DNA from: Phycisphaerales bacterium
Lineage (GTDB): Bacteria > Planctomycetota > Phycisphaerae > Phycisphaerales > Phycisphaeraceae
DNA: 6,534 nt
NCBI GenBank assembly: GCA_012031455.1
Contig: JAAUTM010000081.1
Coordinates: 1-6,534, forward strand
Direction of reading: 5' to 3'
Shown: piece after piece, positions 1-5,997 of the stretch
Numbering within the stretch: the stretch's first letter is position 1
Layout of the letters: each line of letters starts with the position of its first letter
Program-made: the position numbers and the translations under genes
The notes under the pieces: model-generated
Databases searched by the model: none
Told to the model about the DNA's origin: nothing
What the model saw: only the letters and a program-made list of their open reading frames with translations

Positions 1-66
1 CAAACAAAGCCAGGCATGGCCATGCTGGGTTCCGTTATTTTCGCCATCGGATTAATTCATGCGTGA
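1..66 (+). CDS. Possible C-terminus of a membrane protein, cut by window edge
   Basis: Frame 1 is open from the window edge to a TGA at 64-66 and gives 21 residues, ending in a hydrophobic stretch (MAMLGSVIFAIGLIHA) that would suit a last transmembrane helix followed at once by the stop. The stop lies 36 bases from the stop of the convergent acyltransferase gene, a normal tail-to-tail spacing. The fragment is too short to name a family; many transporters end this way. It could also be a chance open frame. Confidence 0.35.
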   Translation, partial: QTKPGMAMLGSVIFAIGLIHA

Positions 67-102
67 TTGATATCAGCCCTGCACCAACCCACAGGTCACG
101 GC

Positions 103-480
103 TCAGGCGGCTGCCTGCAAGGATTTTTTCCGCAAGGCCAGAGCGGCTTGGTACAGCCGATCAAAAGTCACTGCACCCCAGCGATTACGTATCTGCGCCT
201 TTTCTTCACTGGGGCATTGGATCAGAAAATCAGAATCCTTGACAAACAAACCAAAAAGCTGGCCTTCATGGAGGAATTGCTTGCGGGCCAGACGATCCAT
301 GCCCACGGGAGAAACAATGTAGGGATTGTGGACCATGAACCAGTCATGCAGGGACTGATCGCCTTCGCTCACCATGTCCACCAGTTTCAGATGTTGGGCG
401 AACTGGTCCATGTCCAGACGTTTGCCTTCCACTTCATCAGAGGTGGTGGAATCATAAACACGTTTGTCGCCCCATGCCTG
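103..480 (-). CDS. C-terminal part of the FeeM-like acyltransferase, displaced by a one-base frameshift
   Basis: This is the continuation of the acyltransferase gene in the next frame. Reading through 481 with one extra base (GGT TTC CAG in place of GGT TTC AGG) gives VLGFQAWGDKRVYDSTTSDE, a natural continuation, because FeeM-like cores typically run on past the VLGF motif. If read as a separate gene it would need a GTG at 430-432, with no convincing ribosome site and with its start inside the upstream gene, so I treat it as one gene. The tail of about 110 residues after the core (for example HDWFMVHNPYIVSP and a basic end ALRKKSLQAAA) is longer than a minimal FeeM catalytic domain and I do not recognise a named domain in it. 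It ends in TGA at 103-105. Confidence 0.6.
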   Translation of the reverse strand, partial: QAWGDKRVYDSTTSDEVEGKRLDMDQFAQHLKLVDMVSEGDQSLHDWFMVHNPYIVSPVGMDRLARKQFLHEGQLFGLFVKDSDFLIQCPSEEKAQIRNRWGAVTFDRLYQAALALRKKSLQAAA

Positions 481-1067
481 AAACCCAGTACGGTTTCAAA
501 GAAGAGCGAGTGGCCAGCGCTGATGGAAATAAACAGGTCATCCACCCCGTGGGAGGCGGCATATGCCCAGATGGCGCGGGACAGTTCCATGAAAGCACGA
601 GTGGCCCGGAAATCGGGTGACACGGCCAGGTTGGTCACCTCCGCCACCTTGCGACCCTGTCTGCGTAGCTGATTGATTTCATCACCAAAGACATCATCCG
701 AAGGCAGGCCCATGTCGGGCGAATCAAACACCAAGCCGATCACGCCCACAATCTGACCCGCTGCCCTGGCGACGAACGTGGCGGTTTCGGGCACAGCTTC
801 ATAGCTGCGCAGGCGCATCCCCGAAGGGTTGGGCAATATGTAACCCTGATGCACAAAGGTGTCATGCACCAGATGGTACGCATGCTTGAGTTCCATCAAG
901 TTGCTGACCCGACTGACATAGAGCGATTCGGTAACATCGAACATGCCCATTTTCTGCAAACGTGTGACCCGCCGACGAAGGCGTTCCACCCGCTGAGCAG
1001 GTGACACAACCTCCACCTCGCAGGCTGGGGTTTGCTTCAGGGTTGTATTTGCGATTGCGTGGACCAT
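387..1067 (-). CDS. FeeM-like N-acyl amino acid synthase / exosortase-associated acyltransferase, N-terminal part (frameshifted)
   Basis: This is the N-terminal two thirds of a GNAT-fold acyltransferase related to N-acyl amino acid synthase FeeM and LuxI-type autoinducer synthases. Such enzymes transfer a fatty acyl group, usually from acyl carrier protein, to an amine. The ATG at 1065-1067 has a strong ribosome site (GGAGG, seven bases upstream). Residues 1-45 form a basic lead-in (VERLRRRVTRLQK). The core from about residue 46 holds YVSRVSNLMELKHAYHLVHD, then HQGYILPNPSGMR, the strand VAEVTNLAVSPDFR, and SLFFETVLGF near residues 186-195, which matches the final GNAT-type strand. Homology stops at about residue 195 (base 481), and the remaining residues are out of frame. 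Adding one base there continues the protein into 480-103. The full product would be about 321 residues. It diverges from an adenylating enzyme gene. The family call is good; substrate is unknown. Confidence 0.72.
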   Translation of the reverse strand: MVHAIANTTLKQTPACEVEVVSPAQRVERLRRRVTRLQKMGMFDVTESLYVSRVSNLMELKHAYHLVHDTFVHQGYILPNPSGMRLRSYEAVPETATFVARAAGQIVGVIGLVFDSPDMGLPSDDVFGDEINQLRRQGRKVAEVTNLAVSPDFRATRAFMELSRAIWAYAASHGVDDLFISISAGHSLFFETVLGFRHGATNVFMIPPPLMKWKANVWTWTSSPNI

Positions 1068-1130
1068 GGTGAACCTCCAGGATTGGGAACCCGAACTTGT
1101 GCTTCAATGCCTCCACGACCTTTGGTTATC

Positions 1131-1147
1131 CAGCTAAGCTGTACAAT
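1131..1147. promoter_or_regulatory. Small palindrome and -10-like hexamer in the divergent intergenic region
   Basis: The acyltransferase and the adenylating enzyme are transcribed apart from this region. CAGCTAAGCTG (1131-1141) is a perfect 5-1-5 palindrome, and TACAAT at 1142-1147 would suit a -10 box reading toward the adenylating enzyme. No good -35 is seen at the right distance (CTTTGG is 16 bases upstream), so the promoter call is weak. A shared operator for the two divergent genes is possible but unproven. Confidence 0.25.
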
Positions 1148-1182
1148 TGGGGTAAGCAAGGCGATATGGTTAAACAAGGAAA

Positions 1183-2394
1183 ATGGGGCTGACTTCTTGG
1201 GGTAGGTGGGTTTGTGACACCTGTGTCGTTTGGGTGGCAGGCATACAGGAGACAGAGCATGAAGAATCGAACACCCCAGGCTGGCTGGTCCGCAAACTCC
1301 GCCAGCAATGGGTTGGCAGGCTTGCGCAGGCGGACCAATGCTGGTCGGATGCAGATACCCTGCAAGCGGCGCAAAAAGTCCTCACGCAGGCTTGTGAGCT
1401 TCCGATCTACCAAAACGGCCTTGGCACAAAGCTGATGAAGCAGTCCCTGCGGGTTAAGAGCCTCAGTGAATTGACGGTATTGCTGCCGATCTTTGACAAA
1501 AAGAAGATGTTCAAGGGCCGCAGCCTCGACGGCATATTGCCTGCCCAGCGGATCCGGCAGACCGGTCTGATTTACACCAGTTCGGGCTATTCGGGTGAAT
1601 TTGCCTGGGGTTTTGAGCCACGCAAGTCCGGCTGTGAAACGGTGTCGGAACTGGATGTGATGCTCGACTGGCTTTTTGAGATTGCAGGCAAGCCGACCTT
1701 GCTGATCAATGCCTTGCCGACGGGGGTGAGGATCGAAGCAGGTTTGCCAGCGGTGATTGAAACCGGGCCACGCAGTGACAGTGTCACAGCCGCCCTGCGG
1801 GTGGCACGCCCTAGTTTCGGGCAGACGATCCTGGTGGGGGACTGGCCTCTGCTCAAGGCCGCTTTGGAACAGGCGGTGAGGGAAAAAGCCCTTGGTCGCA
1901 AGGGCGGGCCGGTGCATCTGATTACGGGCGGAGACTGGATTGCGGAGAACTGGCGGAGCTATGTGACAGGTTTGCTGGAAAAGGCGTGCCCCGGACTGGC
2001 TGGAACTTGCATGATCAACTTTGGCGTATCGGAGTTGGGCTTGTCGGTCGGTCTGGAAACCGATGGCTGTCGAATGATCCGACAGGCTGCTCATGAAGAG
2101 GGTGAGCTTCGGCAGAAGCTCTTTGGGGATGTGCCGGCGGTGCCAACACTGGTGCAGTATCAACCCTGGCGTTACTGGGTGGAGACGCCGGTTGTCGGAG
2201 GATGTCATCGGCTGGTTGTCACGACCTTGGAGCAAAACAGACTGCTGCCGTTGATCCGTTACTGCACGGGGGACTTGGCCCAGGTGTGGTCGTATGCGCA
2301 GTGGCGTGAACTGGTGGAACATGCAGGGCGACCTGATCTGTTGCCCAAAGAACGGATTGCCAAATGCTGGCGATCTTTGGACGGGGGACAATGA
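1183..2394 (+). CDS. PaaK/LuxE-like adenylate-forming enzyme, large N-terminal domain (frameshifted)
   Basis: This is the core domain of an ANL-superfamily enzyme, nearest in style to phenylacetate-CoA ligase (PaaK) and acyl-protein synthetase (LuxE). Such enzymes activate a carboxylic acid as an acyl-adenylate and pass it to CoA, a carrier or a protein thiol. Visible motifs are the phosphate loop IYTSSGYSGE (about residues 130-139), LITGGDWIAENWR in the position of the PaaK GGE motif, INFGVSELG in the place of the YGxTE motif, and IRYCTGDLAQV, the hinge-proximal RYRTGDL-type motif. The frame opens at ATG 1183, but its first 26 or so residues look non-coding. A better start is ATG 1259-1261 with AGGAG at 1247-1251; using it requires one extra C in the run at 1274-1277. 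The domain ends out of frame (SLDGGQ) at 2394. Acid substrate unknown. Confidence 0.68.
   Translation: MGLTSWGRWVCDTCVVWVAGIQETEHEESNTPGWLVRKLRQQWVGRLAQADQCWSDADTLQAAQKVLTQACELPIYQNGLGTKLMKQSLRVKSLSELTVLLPIFDKKKMFKGRSLDGILPAQRIRQTGLIYTSSGYSGEFAWGFEPRKSGCETVSELDVMLDWLFEIAGKPTLLINALPTGVRIEAGLPAVIETGPRSDSVTAALRVARPSFGQTILVGDWPLLKAALEQAVREKALGRKGGPVHLITGGDWIAENWRSYVTGLLEKACPGLAGTCMINFGVSELGLSVGLETDGCRMIRQAAHEEGELRQKLFGDVPAVPTLVQYQPWRYWVETPVVGGCHRLVVTTLEQNRLLPLIRYCTGDLAQVWSYAQWRELVEHAGRPDLLPKERIAKCWRSLDGGQ
1247..1261 (+). promoter_or_regulatory. Likely true ribosome site and start codon of the adenylate-forming enzyme
   Basis: AGGAG (1247-1251) sits seven bases before ATG (1259-1261), the best initiation signal in this intergenic region. 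From it the protein starts MKNRTP and, if the run CCCC at 1274-1277 is really CCCCC, continues as PGWLVRKLRQQW in the frame of the main gene. With this start and one further base near 2361, the gene from 1259 to 2714 encodes about 485 residues, a usual size for a complete PaaK-like enzyme. Confidence 0.5.
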
Positions 2395-2714
2395 AGCAGC
2401 CTACGAAAGTTGTCAGAGAGCTAGTGCCTGATTTCCGAGCCTATCAGATTCGCGAAGTACTGTTTGCCCGATCCATGCGGCCTGAATTCTTCACCGGACA
2501 TTTTTTCATGGAACCCGGCAGGCAAGGCTGGCTAATCAAGCTGCAGTTAACTCCGGGCATATCAAAATCCAGCGTACCCAAGGGGATGATGCGAGGCATG
2601 GTGCGAAGCATCAATCTTGCATGGGGTCAAACGGTAACCGTCGAGCCGATCGTGTACCAGGATTACCAGCCAGGAATGGAATTAAATCACTTGCGTAAGT
2701 TTCGCCATATTTGA
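2364..2714 (+). CDS. C-terminal (lid) domain of the PaaK-like adenylate-forming enzyme
   Basis: The encoded 116 residues match the small mobile C-terminal domain of PaaK-like ligases in layout. They contain a short strand ending in GRG (LAIFGRG), then FRAYQIREVLFA (compare the PaaK pattern of a VFPSQIEEVL-like segment), then a strand carrying the TGHFFME segment, then WLIKLQLTPG, VTVEPIVYQDY and a basic end LRKFRHI. The GRG strand normally belongs to the same chain as the TGDL motif encoded just upstream, so the two pieces are probably one gene split by loss of one base in GCCAAATG (2359-2366). If the break is real, a separate subunit could start at ATG 2391, which overlaps the upstream stop as ATGA and follows a GGGGGA ribosome site, giving translational coupling. 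A hairpin follows at 2757. Confidence 0.62.
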   Translation: MLAIFGRGTMKQPTKVVRELVPDFRAYQIREVLFARSMRPEFFTGHFFMEPGRQGWLIKLQLTPGISKSSVPKGMMRGMVRSINLAWGQTVTVEPIVYQDYQPGMELNHLRKFRHI

Positions 2715-2748
2715 TGAGGTTTTGGTGTGCGAATTGTGAAATCCGGGT

Positions 2749-2774
2749 AAATAAAAGGGGCCTGAACAGGCCCC
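2749..2774 (-). terminator. Rho-independent terminator of the PEP-CTERM gene
   Basis: GGGGCCTG (2757-2764) and CAGGCCCC (2767-2774) are perfect inverted arms around AA. Read on the minus strand, the GC-rich stem is followed by TTTTATTT, a good uridine tract, 36 bases past the stop of the PEP-CTERM gene. On the plus strand the stem follows the stop of the adenylate-forming gene by 42 bases but lacks a U-run, so any effect in that direction would be weaker. Confidence 0.8.
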
Positions 2775-2809
2775 CGTAAATTGGTTGAGATTCGATGCGT
2801 CAGATTGTA

Positions 2810-3718
2810 TCAAGCTCGGCGACGAGTGACACCAGCGGACAGGGCCAGAAGGCTGATCAAACCCAAGCCCACCGTGGCGGGTTCGGGAATCGGGCGGACC
2901 TGTACGCGGATCGGATCGTCAACACGAAGCAACCACTTTCCACCAAAAGTATCCTGCAATCGGCCTTCGGCGGTGAAATTGATTTCCAGTTCACCTTCCA
3001 GTTGGCCGTTGTCCGGACCTTCGCCCCAGAAGGGAACAGGACCCAAGGCCGCAACCCAATCACCAAAGGAAATCGCAATACCAGGGCCTAAGCCCTGAGG
3101 CAGGAAGTTGGTGAAAAATTCATTGGTCGGATCGTTGGGGTTCGAACCGGGAATCGAGGACCATGTCCAGATCAGGTCGCCAGTGGTGACAGTGGGAAAA
3201 ACCGGGTTGCCACCAGCCCAAGAACCGGCAGCAAGAGCGCCGCCACTGGGATCATAGGAGCCGACAGGTACTTCGAAGACAGCCGTGTGAATGTCCACCC
3301 CTGCGATCTGCTGGAACGATCCACCTGCAGAGACCGTGATCTTGGTGTCCTTGAGACCCCAGAAAATGCCCACCAGATGCTTGGAGGCCGTGGCATGGTT
3401 GTAGATGGTCACGGTGCCGGTGGGGTCCGTGATTTCACGTATCTGGAAAATGCCCCAGGTATCCCCGGAATTGCTGCTGTTGGAGCGGGGGGCAAATTGA
3501 GGTAATCCGTTCATGGTAGCAATGTCATTGGCAGTATTGCCGGTGCCACCATAGGTTCCATCTGCAAGACCAGTGTAAATCGTCCCCTCATCGAAACCGA
3601 TGAGTTTCATGACGACATCACCTTTGTAAGTTCCAAAATTGATGGCCATGGCATTGCCAGCAAAAACGCCCCCTGCAGCTAATGCCATCACCCCGGTAAC
3701 TAACCCCTTGCTGATCAT
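2810..3718 (-). CDS. PEP-CTERM sorting domain protein, exported
   Basis: This is a 302-residue exported protein with a PEP-CTERM tail, the signal by which an exosortase recognises, cleaves and anchors or releases surface and matrix proteins. Residues 1-25 form a signal peptide (short basic start, hydrophobic core, AMA cleavage site). The body, about residues 26-275, is rich in Gly, Thr, Asn, Asp and Trp, has no cysteine and looks beta-rich; I recognise no named fold. The tail begins with IPEPATVG near residue 277, runs through a hydrophobic helix and ends in RRR-Ala. The ATG at 3716-3718 has AAGGAG seven bases upstream. The frame is intact throughout, unlike its neighbours. A promoter is seen at 3821-3848 and a terminator at 2749-2774, so it is probably a single-gene transcript. 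The exosortase itself is not in this window. Confidence 0.92.
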   Translation of the reverse strand: MISKGLVTGVMALAAGGVFAGNAMAINFGTYKGDVVMKLIGFDEGTIYTGLADGTYGGTGNTANDIATMNGLPQFAPRSNSSNSGDTWGIFQIREITDPTGTVTIYNHATASKHLVGIFWGLKDTKITVSAGGSFQQIAGVDIHTAVFEVPVGSYDPSGGALAAGSWAGGNPVFPTVTTGDLIWTWSSIPGSNPNDPTNEFFTNFLPQGLGPGIAISFGDWVAALGPVPFWGEGPDNGQLEGELEINFTAEGRLQDTFGGKWLLRVDDPIRVQVRPIPEPATVGLGLISLLALSAGVTRRRA

Positions 3719-3820
3719 TTCTCTTCTCCTTGTGGTACTCAGGTTATAAATATGAGTCCACGATCCCCCAATTTCCCCCCTCCGACAAGGAGGAGTGCGT
3801 TTAAACTTCTACGCTCTTCT

Positions 3821-3848
3821 ATTGTAATGCATGACTGGCCACAGTCAA
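3821..3848 (-). promoter_or_regulatory. Sigma-70-type promoter of the PEP-CTERM gene
   Basis: On the minus strand TTGACT (3848-3843) and TACAAT (3826-3821) are separated by 16 bases, a close match to the -35/-10 consensus. Transcription would start near 3814, leaving an untranslated leader of about 95 bases before the ATG at 3718. A TATAAT further upstream (3867-3862) lacks a matching -35. Confidence 0.6.
3832..3847. promoter_or_regulatory. Perfect dyad overlapping the PEP-CTERM promoter
   Basis: TGACTG (3832-3837) and CAGTCA (3842-3847) are perfect inverted arms around GCCA. The dyad overlaps the -35 hexamer and the spacer of the predicted promoter, the usual place for a repressor site. No regulator gene is visible, so the function is inferred from position only. 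Confidence 0.35.
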
Positions 3849-3850
3849 TA

Positions 3851-3877
3851 CAAACCTGCCAATTATACCAAACCTGC
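3851..3877 (-). repeat. Tandem 9-bp direct repeats just upstream of the -35 box
   Basis: On the minus strand GCAGGTTTG occurs twice (3877-3869 and 3859-3851), separated by nine bases, so the repeats have an 18-bp period. The nearer copy ends two bases before the -35 hexamer. Two same-orientation half-sites abutting a -35 box are typical for activators of the OmpR/PhoB type that bind as tandem dimers. The repeat is seen directly; activator binding is inference. Confidence 0.4.
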
Positions 3878-3949
3878 GAAACTATTTATCTTCACCAGCT
3901 TAACTATGACTTTAATGTTTGTTAAAGCTCATTTTACGTATTATTTTCC

Positions 3950-3984
3950 ATAAAAGACTGCTCAGGTTAAGGTAACCTGAGCAG
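3950..3984 (-). terminator. Rho-independent terminator of the isc operon
   Basis: CTGCTCAGGTTA (3958-3969) and TAACCTGAGCAG (3973-3984) are perfect 12-bp arms around AGG. On the minus strand the stem is followed by TCTTTTATGG, a moderate uridine tract. It lies about 90 bases past the reconstructed iscA stop, so the operon appears to end here. The 91 bases between the stem and the iscA stop hold no gene that I can see. Confidence 0.82.
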
Positions 3985-4075
3985 GGGGGCATGTTTGTTT
4001 TGTGTAAGCTTGGGGTATGTTACTTGCCGGTATCGTGGCGATCTCCCCTCAAGCTGTGAAGTCATGTCAACCACT

Positions 4076-4173
4076 TCAAGCGCTGAAGGATGAGCCGCAG
4101 CCACAGGAGCTGGTGGCATTGAGATTGTTGAACACGAACCCTCGGCCCATGATTTCATCTTTAAAGTCAATCT
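4076..4173 (-). CDS. iscA: Displaced C-terminal end of the IscA-like carrier, with the CGC ligand motif
   Basis: Read one frame over from the truncated gene, these bases give [20 protein letters not shown] followed by [11 protein letters not shown] and a TGA at 4076-4078. This is the diagnostic A-type carrier ending, with the two remaining ligand cysteines (102 and 104 in the joined protein). It has no start of its own and is meaningful only as the end of the preceding reading frame. Its perfect conservation argues that the frameshift is recent or a sequencing error. Confidence 0.85.
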
Positions 4174-4409
4174 TCAACGCCGTTGAGGTAAAGGTAGCTT
4201 TTGGGATCACAGACGATTTTCACGCCTTTGCATTCAAATTTCTCATCGGTATCGCGTTCCTGCTCGGTGAGGTCCAGCAGGTACGAGAAACCTGAGCAGC
4301 CGCCACCTTTGACTCCGACGCGCAGGCAGACTTTGGCTTTGTCCAGTTCCTGCTGGTCGATGATGGTGGATATTTCACGGGCAGCTGTGTCGGACAATTC
4401 GATGGCCAT
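4167..4409 (-). CDS. iscA: IscA-family A-type Fe-S carrier, N-terminal part (frameshifted)
   Basis: A-type carrier proteins hold Fe-S clusters or iron through three conserved cysteines and hand them to apo-proteins. The first 79 residues match the family: [13 protein letters not shown] start, [12 protein letters not shown] with the first ligand Cys38, and [15 protein letters not shown]. The ATG at 4407-4409 has AAGGAG six bases upstream. As written the protein stops after 80 residues (VED), before the other two ligand cysteines, against a usual length of about 107-115. One surplus base in GAAG (4172-4175; GAG expected) explains this, and the proper tail follows in the next frame down to 4076, giving 110 residues. 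It is the last gene of iscS-iscU-iscA. The sequence could equally be called an ErpA- or SufA-like member; the iscA symbol rests on operon position. Confidence 0.85.
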   Translation of the reverse strand: MAIELSDTAAREISTIIDQQELDKAKVCLRVGVKGGGCSGFSYLLDLTEQERDTDEKFECKGVKIVCDPKSYLYLNGVED

Positions 4410-4519
4410 AGGGTTCTCCTTCGTATGGGTTTATTGGTGAGACGGTTAATCAGTTGGTCGGTGAGTTGTTTGGTTTCTGCTTAGCGCCACAACTTTGTCG
4501 CGTCCTGCATGGAGCAGTA

Positions 4520-4945
4520 TCACTTACTGCACGCCGGTACAGCAGCGGGTTCAATGGTCGTCGCCTGTTCCTGTTTTTTCTGGTAGTCGGCGATCGCAGC
4601 CTTGATCGCATCCTCGGCCAGCACGGAGCAGTGAATCTTCACCGGCGGAAGGGACAATTCATTGACGATTTCCGTGTTCTTGATGGCCATGGCCTGGTCA
4701 ATCGTGCGTCCTTTGAGCCATTCGGTGGCCAGGGATGAGGAAGCGATGGCCGAGCCACAGCCGAAGGTCTTGAACTTGGCATCGACGATCTTGCCGGTAG
4801 TTTCATCGACCATGATTTGCAGCTTCATCACATCGCCGCATTCAGCGCGCCACCACCCCGGTGCAACCTGCTTGGATTCCTTGGGCATCGATCCCACATT
4901 GCGGGGGTGTTCGTAGTGGTCCAGTAGTTTTTCGCTATATGCCAT
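4520..4945 (-). CDS. iscU: Fe-S cluster assembly scaffold IscU
   Basis: IscU is the scaffold on which IscS-derived sulfur and iron form [2Fe-2S] clusters. The 141 residues begin MAYSEKLLDHYEHPRNVGS, nearly the family consensus. All three ligand cysteines are present (Cys36 in ECGDVMK, Cys63 in TFGCGSAIASSS, Cys106 in VKIHCS), as are the Asp of CGD and the LPPVK motif that binds the HscA chaperone in species that have it. The ATG at 4943-4945 is preceded by AGAGGA about ten bases away. Residues 28-35 read APGWWRAE where the family has a GTGVVGAPE-like segment, and three single-base losses (near 4864, 4850 and 4845) turn one into the other. The C-terminus extends about 13 residues beyond E. coli IscU (ending PAACSK-like, AVPACSK), with one extra cysteine. 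iscS lies upstream and iscA downstream. Confidence 0.96.
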   Translation of the reverse strand: MAYSEKLLDHYEHPRNVGSMPKESKQVAPGWWRAECGDVMKLQIMVDETTGKIVDAKFKTFGCGSAIASSSLATEWLKGRTIDQAMAIKNTEIVNELSLPPVKIHCSVLAEDAIKAAIADYQKKQEQATTIEPAAVPACSK

Positions 4946-5003
4946 TTTTTTTCGTCCTCTGTAATCGTTGGTTTAGGGTGATTCAAATCCCGGTCATTGT
5001 TTT

Positions 5004-5099
5004 GATGGATGATGGATAATTGATCATGGATTATGTTCAGAGTTGGCGTTCGTTAGTCAATTCTTACATCTATCCATTATCCATCATCCTTTATCCATT
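5004..5099. repeat. Palindromic dispersed repeat, copy A (iscU-iscS gap)
   Basis: GGATGATGGATAAT (5007-5020) and its exact reverse complement (5076-5089) bound an element that fills most of the iscU-iscS gap and reaches the iscS stop codon. Its reverse complement aligns along nearly its whole length with the element at 6349-6444, sharing the ends, the AACGAACGCC/ACGAATGCC middle and the CATGAT segment. It encodes nothing. It resembles REP- or MITE-like non-autonomous repeats rich in ATGGATAAT words. The remaining 58 bases of the gap (4946-5003) hold only the iscU ribosome site. Confidence 0.75.
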
Positions 5100-5997
5100 T
5101 CAGTGTGCCGCCCATTGCACCTTGCTCAAATCTACACCTTCCTTGTGCATTTCATAAAGCGGGGATAGTTCACGCAGCTTGCGAACGGCTGTGACCACGT
5201 TTTCAATCGTGTAATCAATTTCCTGGGCAGTGGTGAATCTACCCAGACCAAAGCGAATCGAACTGTGGGCCAGTTCATCGCCGATGCCCAGCGATTTGAG
5301 TACATAACTGGGTTCCAGACTGGCGCTGGTGCAGGCTGAGCCTGAGGACACTGCGATATCCTTGCACGACATCATCAGCGATTCACCTTCAACCCAGGCG
5401 AAACTGATGTTGGTGGTGTGCGGGATTCGCTCGTGCTTGGAGCCATTGACCACGACTCCTTCACCCGCCAGCCCGGCCAGTACTGCGTCTTCAAGTTTGT
5501 CACGCAAAGCAGCCAGTCGCGGTGCTTCGGTGGGCATTTCTTTTTCAGCAATCGTGCAGGCAGCACCAAGCCCGACGATGCCGGGGACGTTGAGCGTGCC
5601 GGAGCGCATGCCACGTTCATGACCACCACCATCGAAGATAGGGGTCAAACGAACACGGGGCTTACGCCGACGGACGTAGAGACACCCTGCACCTTTGGGG
5701 CCATAGAGCTTGTGCGCGGAGATTGAAAGCAGATCGACGCCAGCCAGTTCGACGTTGACAGGGATTTTGCCGACGACCTGCGTGGCATCGGTATGAAAGA
5801 TCACGTTGCGTTCTTTGCAGAGAGCGCCGATTTTTTCGATTTCGTTGATCGTGCCGATTTCGTTGTTGGCCCACATGATGGTGACCAGAATCGTGTCCGG
5901 ACGCAGCGCATCTTTCACCTGCTGAGCCCGTACCACGCCATCGGCTCCGGGTTGCAGGTAGGTCACTTCATAGCCCATCTTCTGCAGGCGTTTACAG
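5100..5997 (-). CDS. iscS: Cysteine desulfurase IscS, C-terminal three quarters (frameshifted)
   Basis: This part carries the catalytic core of group I cysteine desulfurase, which uses PLP to remove sulfur from cysteine as a persulfide for IscU. It includes [33 protein letters not shown], the PLP lysine in [12 protein letters not shown] (Lys206 in the joined protein, the same number as E. coli IscS), [17 protein letters not shown], and the persulfide cysteine in [17 protein letters not shown]. The end, [18 protein letters not shown], is also close to E. coli IscS. The frame is open to an ATG at 6018-6020, but residues before [11 protein letters not shown] are out-of-frame readings of the 5' part, so that ATG is not a true start. 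The joined protein would be about 408 residues (E. coli 404). The stop abuts a palindromic repeat. Confidence 0.93.

Noticed and set aside
67..672. Plus-strand open frame of 201 codons opposite the acyltransferase
   Set aside because: It has no family motifs or ribosome site, and the minus strand carries the FeeM-like core, so it is a shadow.
1131..1141. CAGCTAAGCTG as a lux-box for a quorum-sensing regulator
   Set aside because: It is only 11 bp and lacks the roughly 20-bp lux-box pattern, and no LuxR-type gene is visible.
1126..2391. Long minus-strand open frame of 421 codons opposite the adenylating enzyme
   Set aside because: Its translation is rich in His, Pro, Gln and Arg with no recognisable motif, while the plus strand shows ordered ANL motifs; it is a shadow frame.
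3845..3866. Possible sigma-54 promoter (TGGCAGGTTTGTATTG on the minus strand) before the PEP-CTERM gene
   Set aside because: A GG is present but no GC occurs at the required 10-base spacing for the -12 element, and a better sigma-70 promoter overlaps.
4076..4409. Programmed frameshift in iscA
   Set aside because: There is no slippery heptamer or downstream structure, A-type carriers are not known to use recoding, and a one-base error in GAAG explains it more simply.
5004..5099. CRISPR or simple tandem repeat from the repeated ATGGAT/ATCCAT words
   Set aside because: There are no regularly spaced identical repeats with unique spacers; the words are arms of a palindrome that has a second diverged copy.
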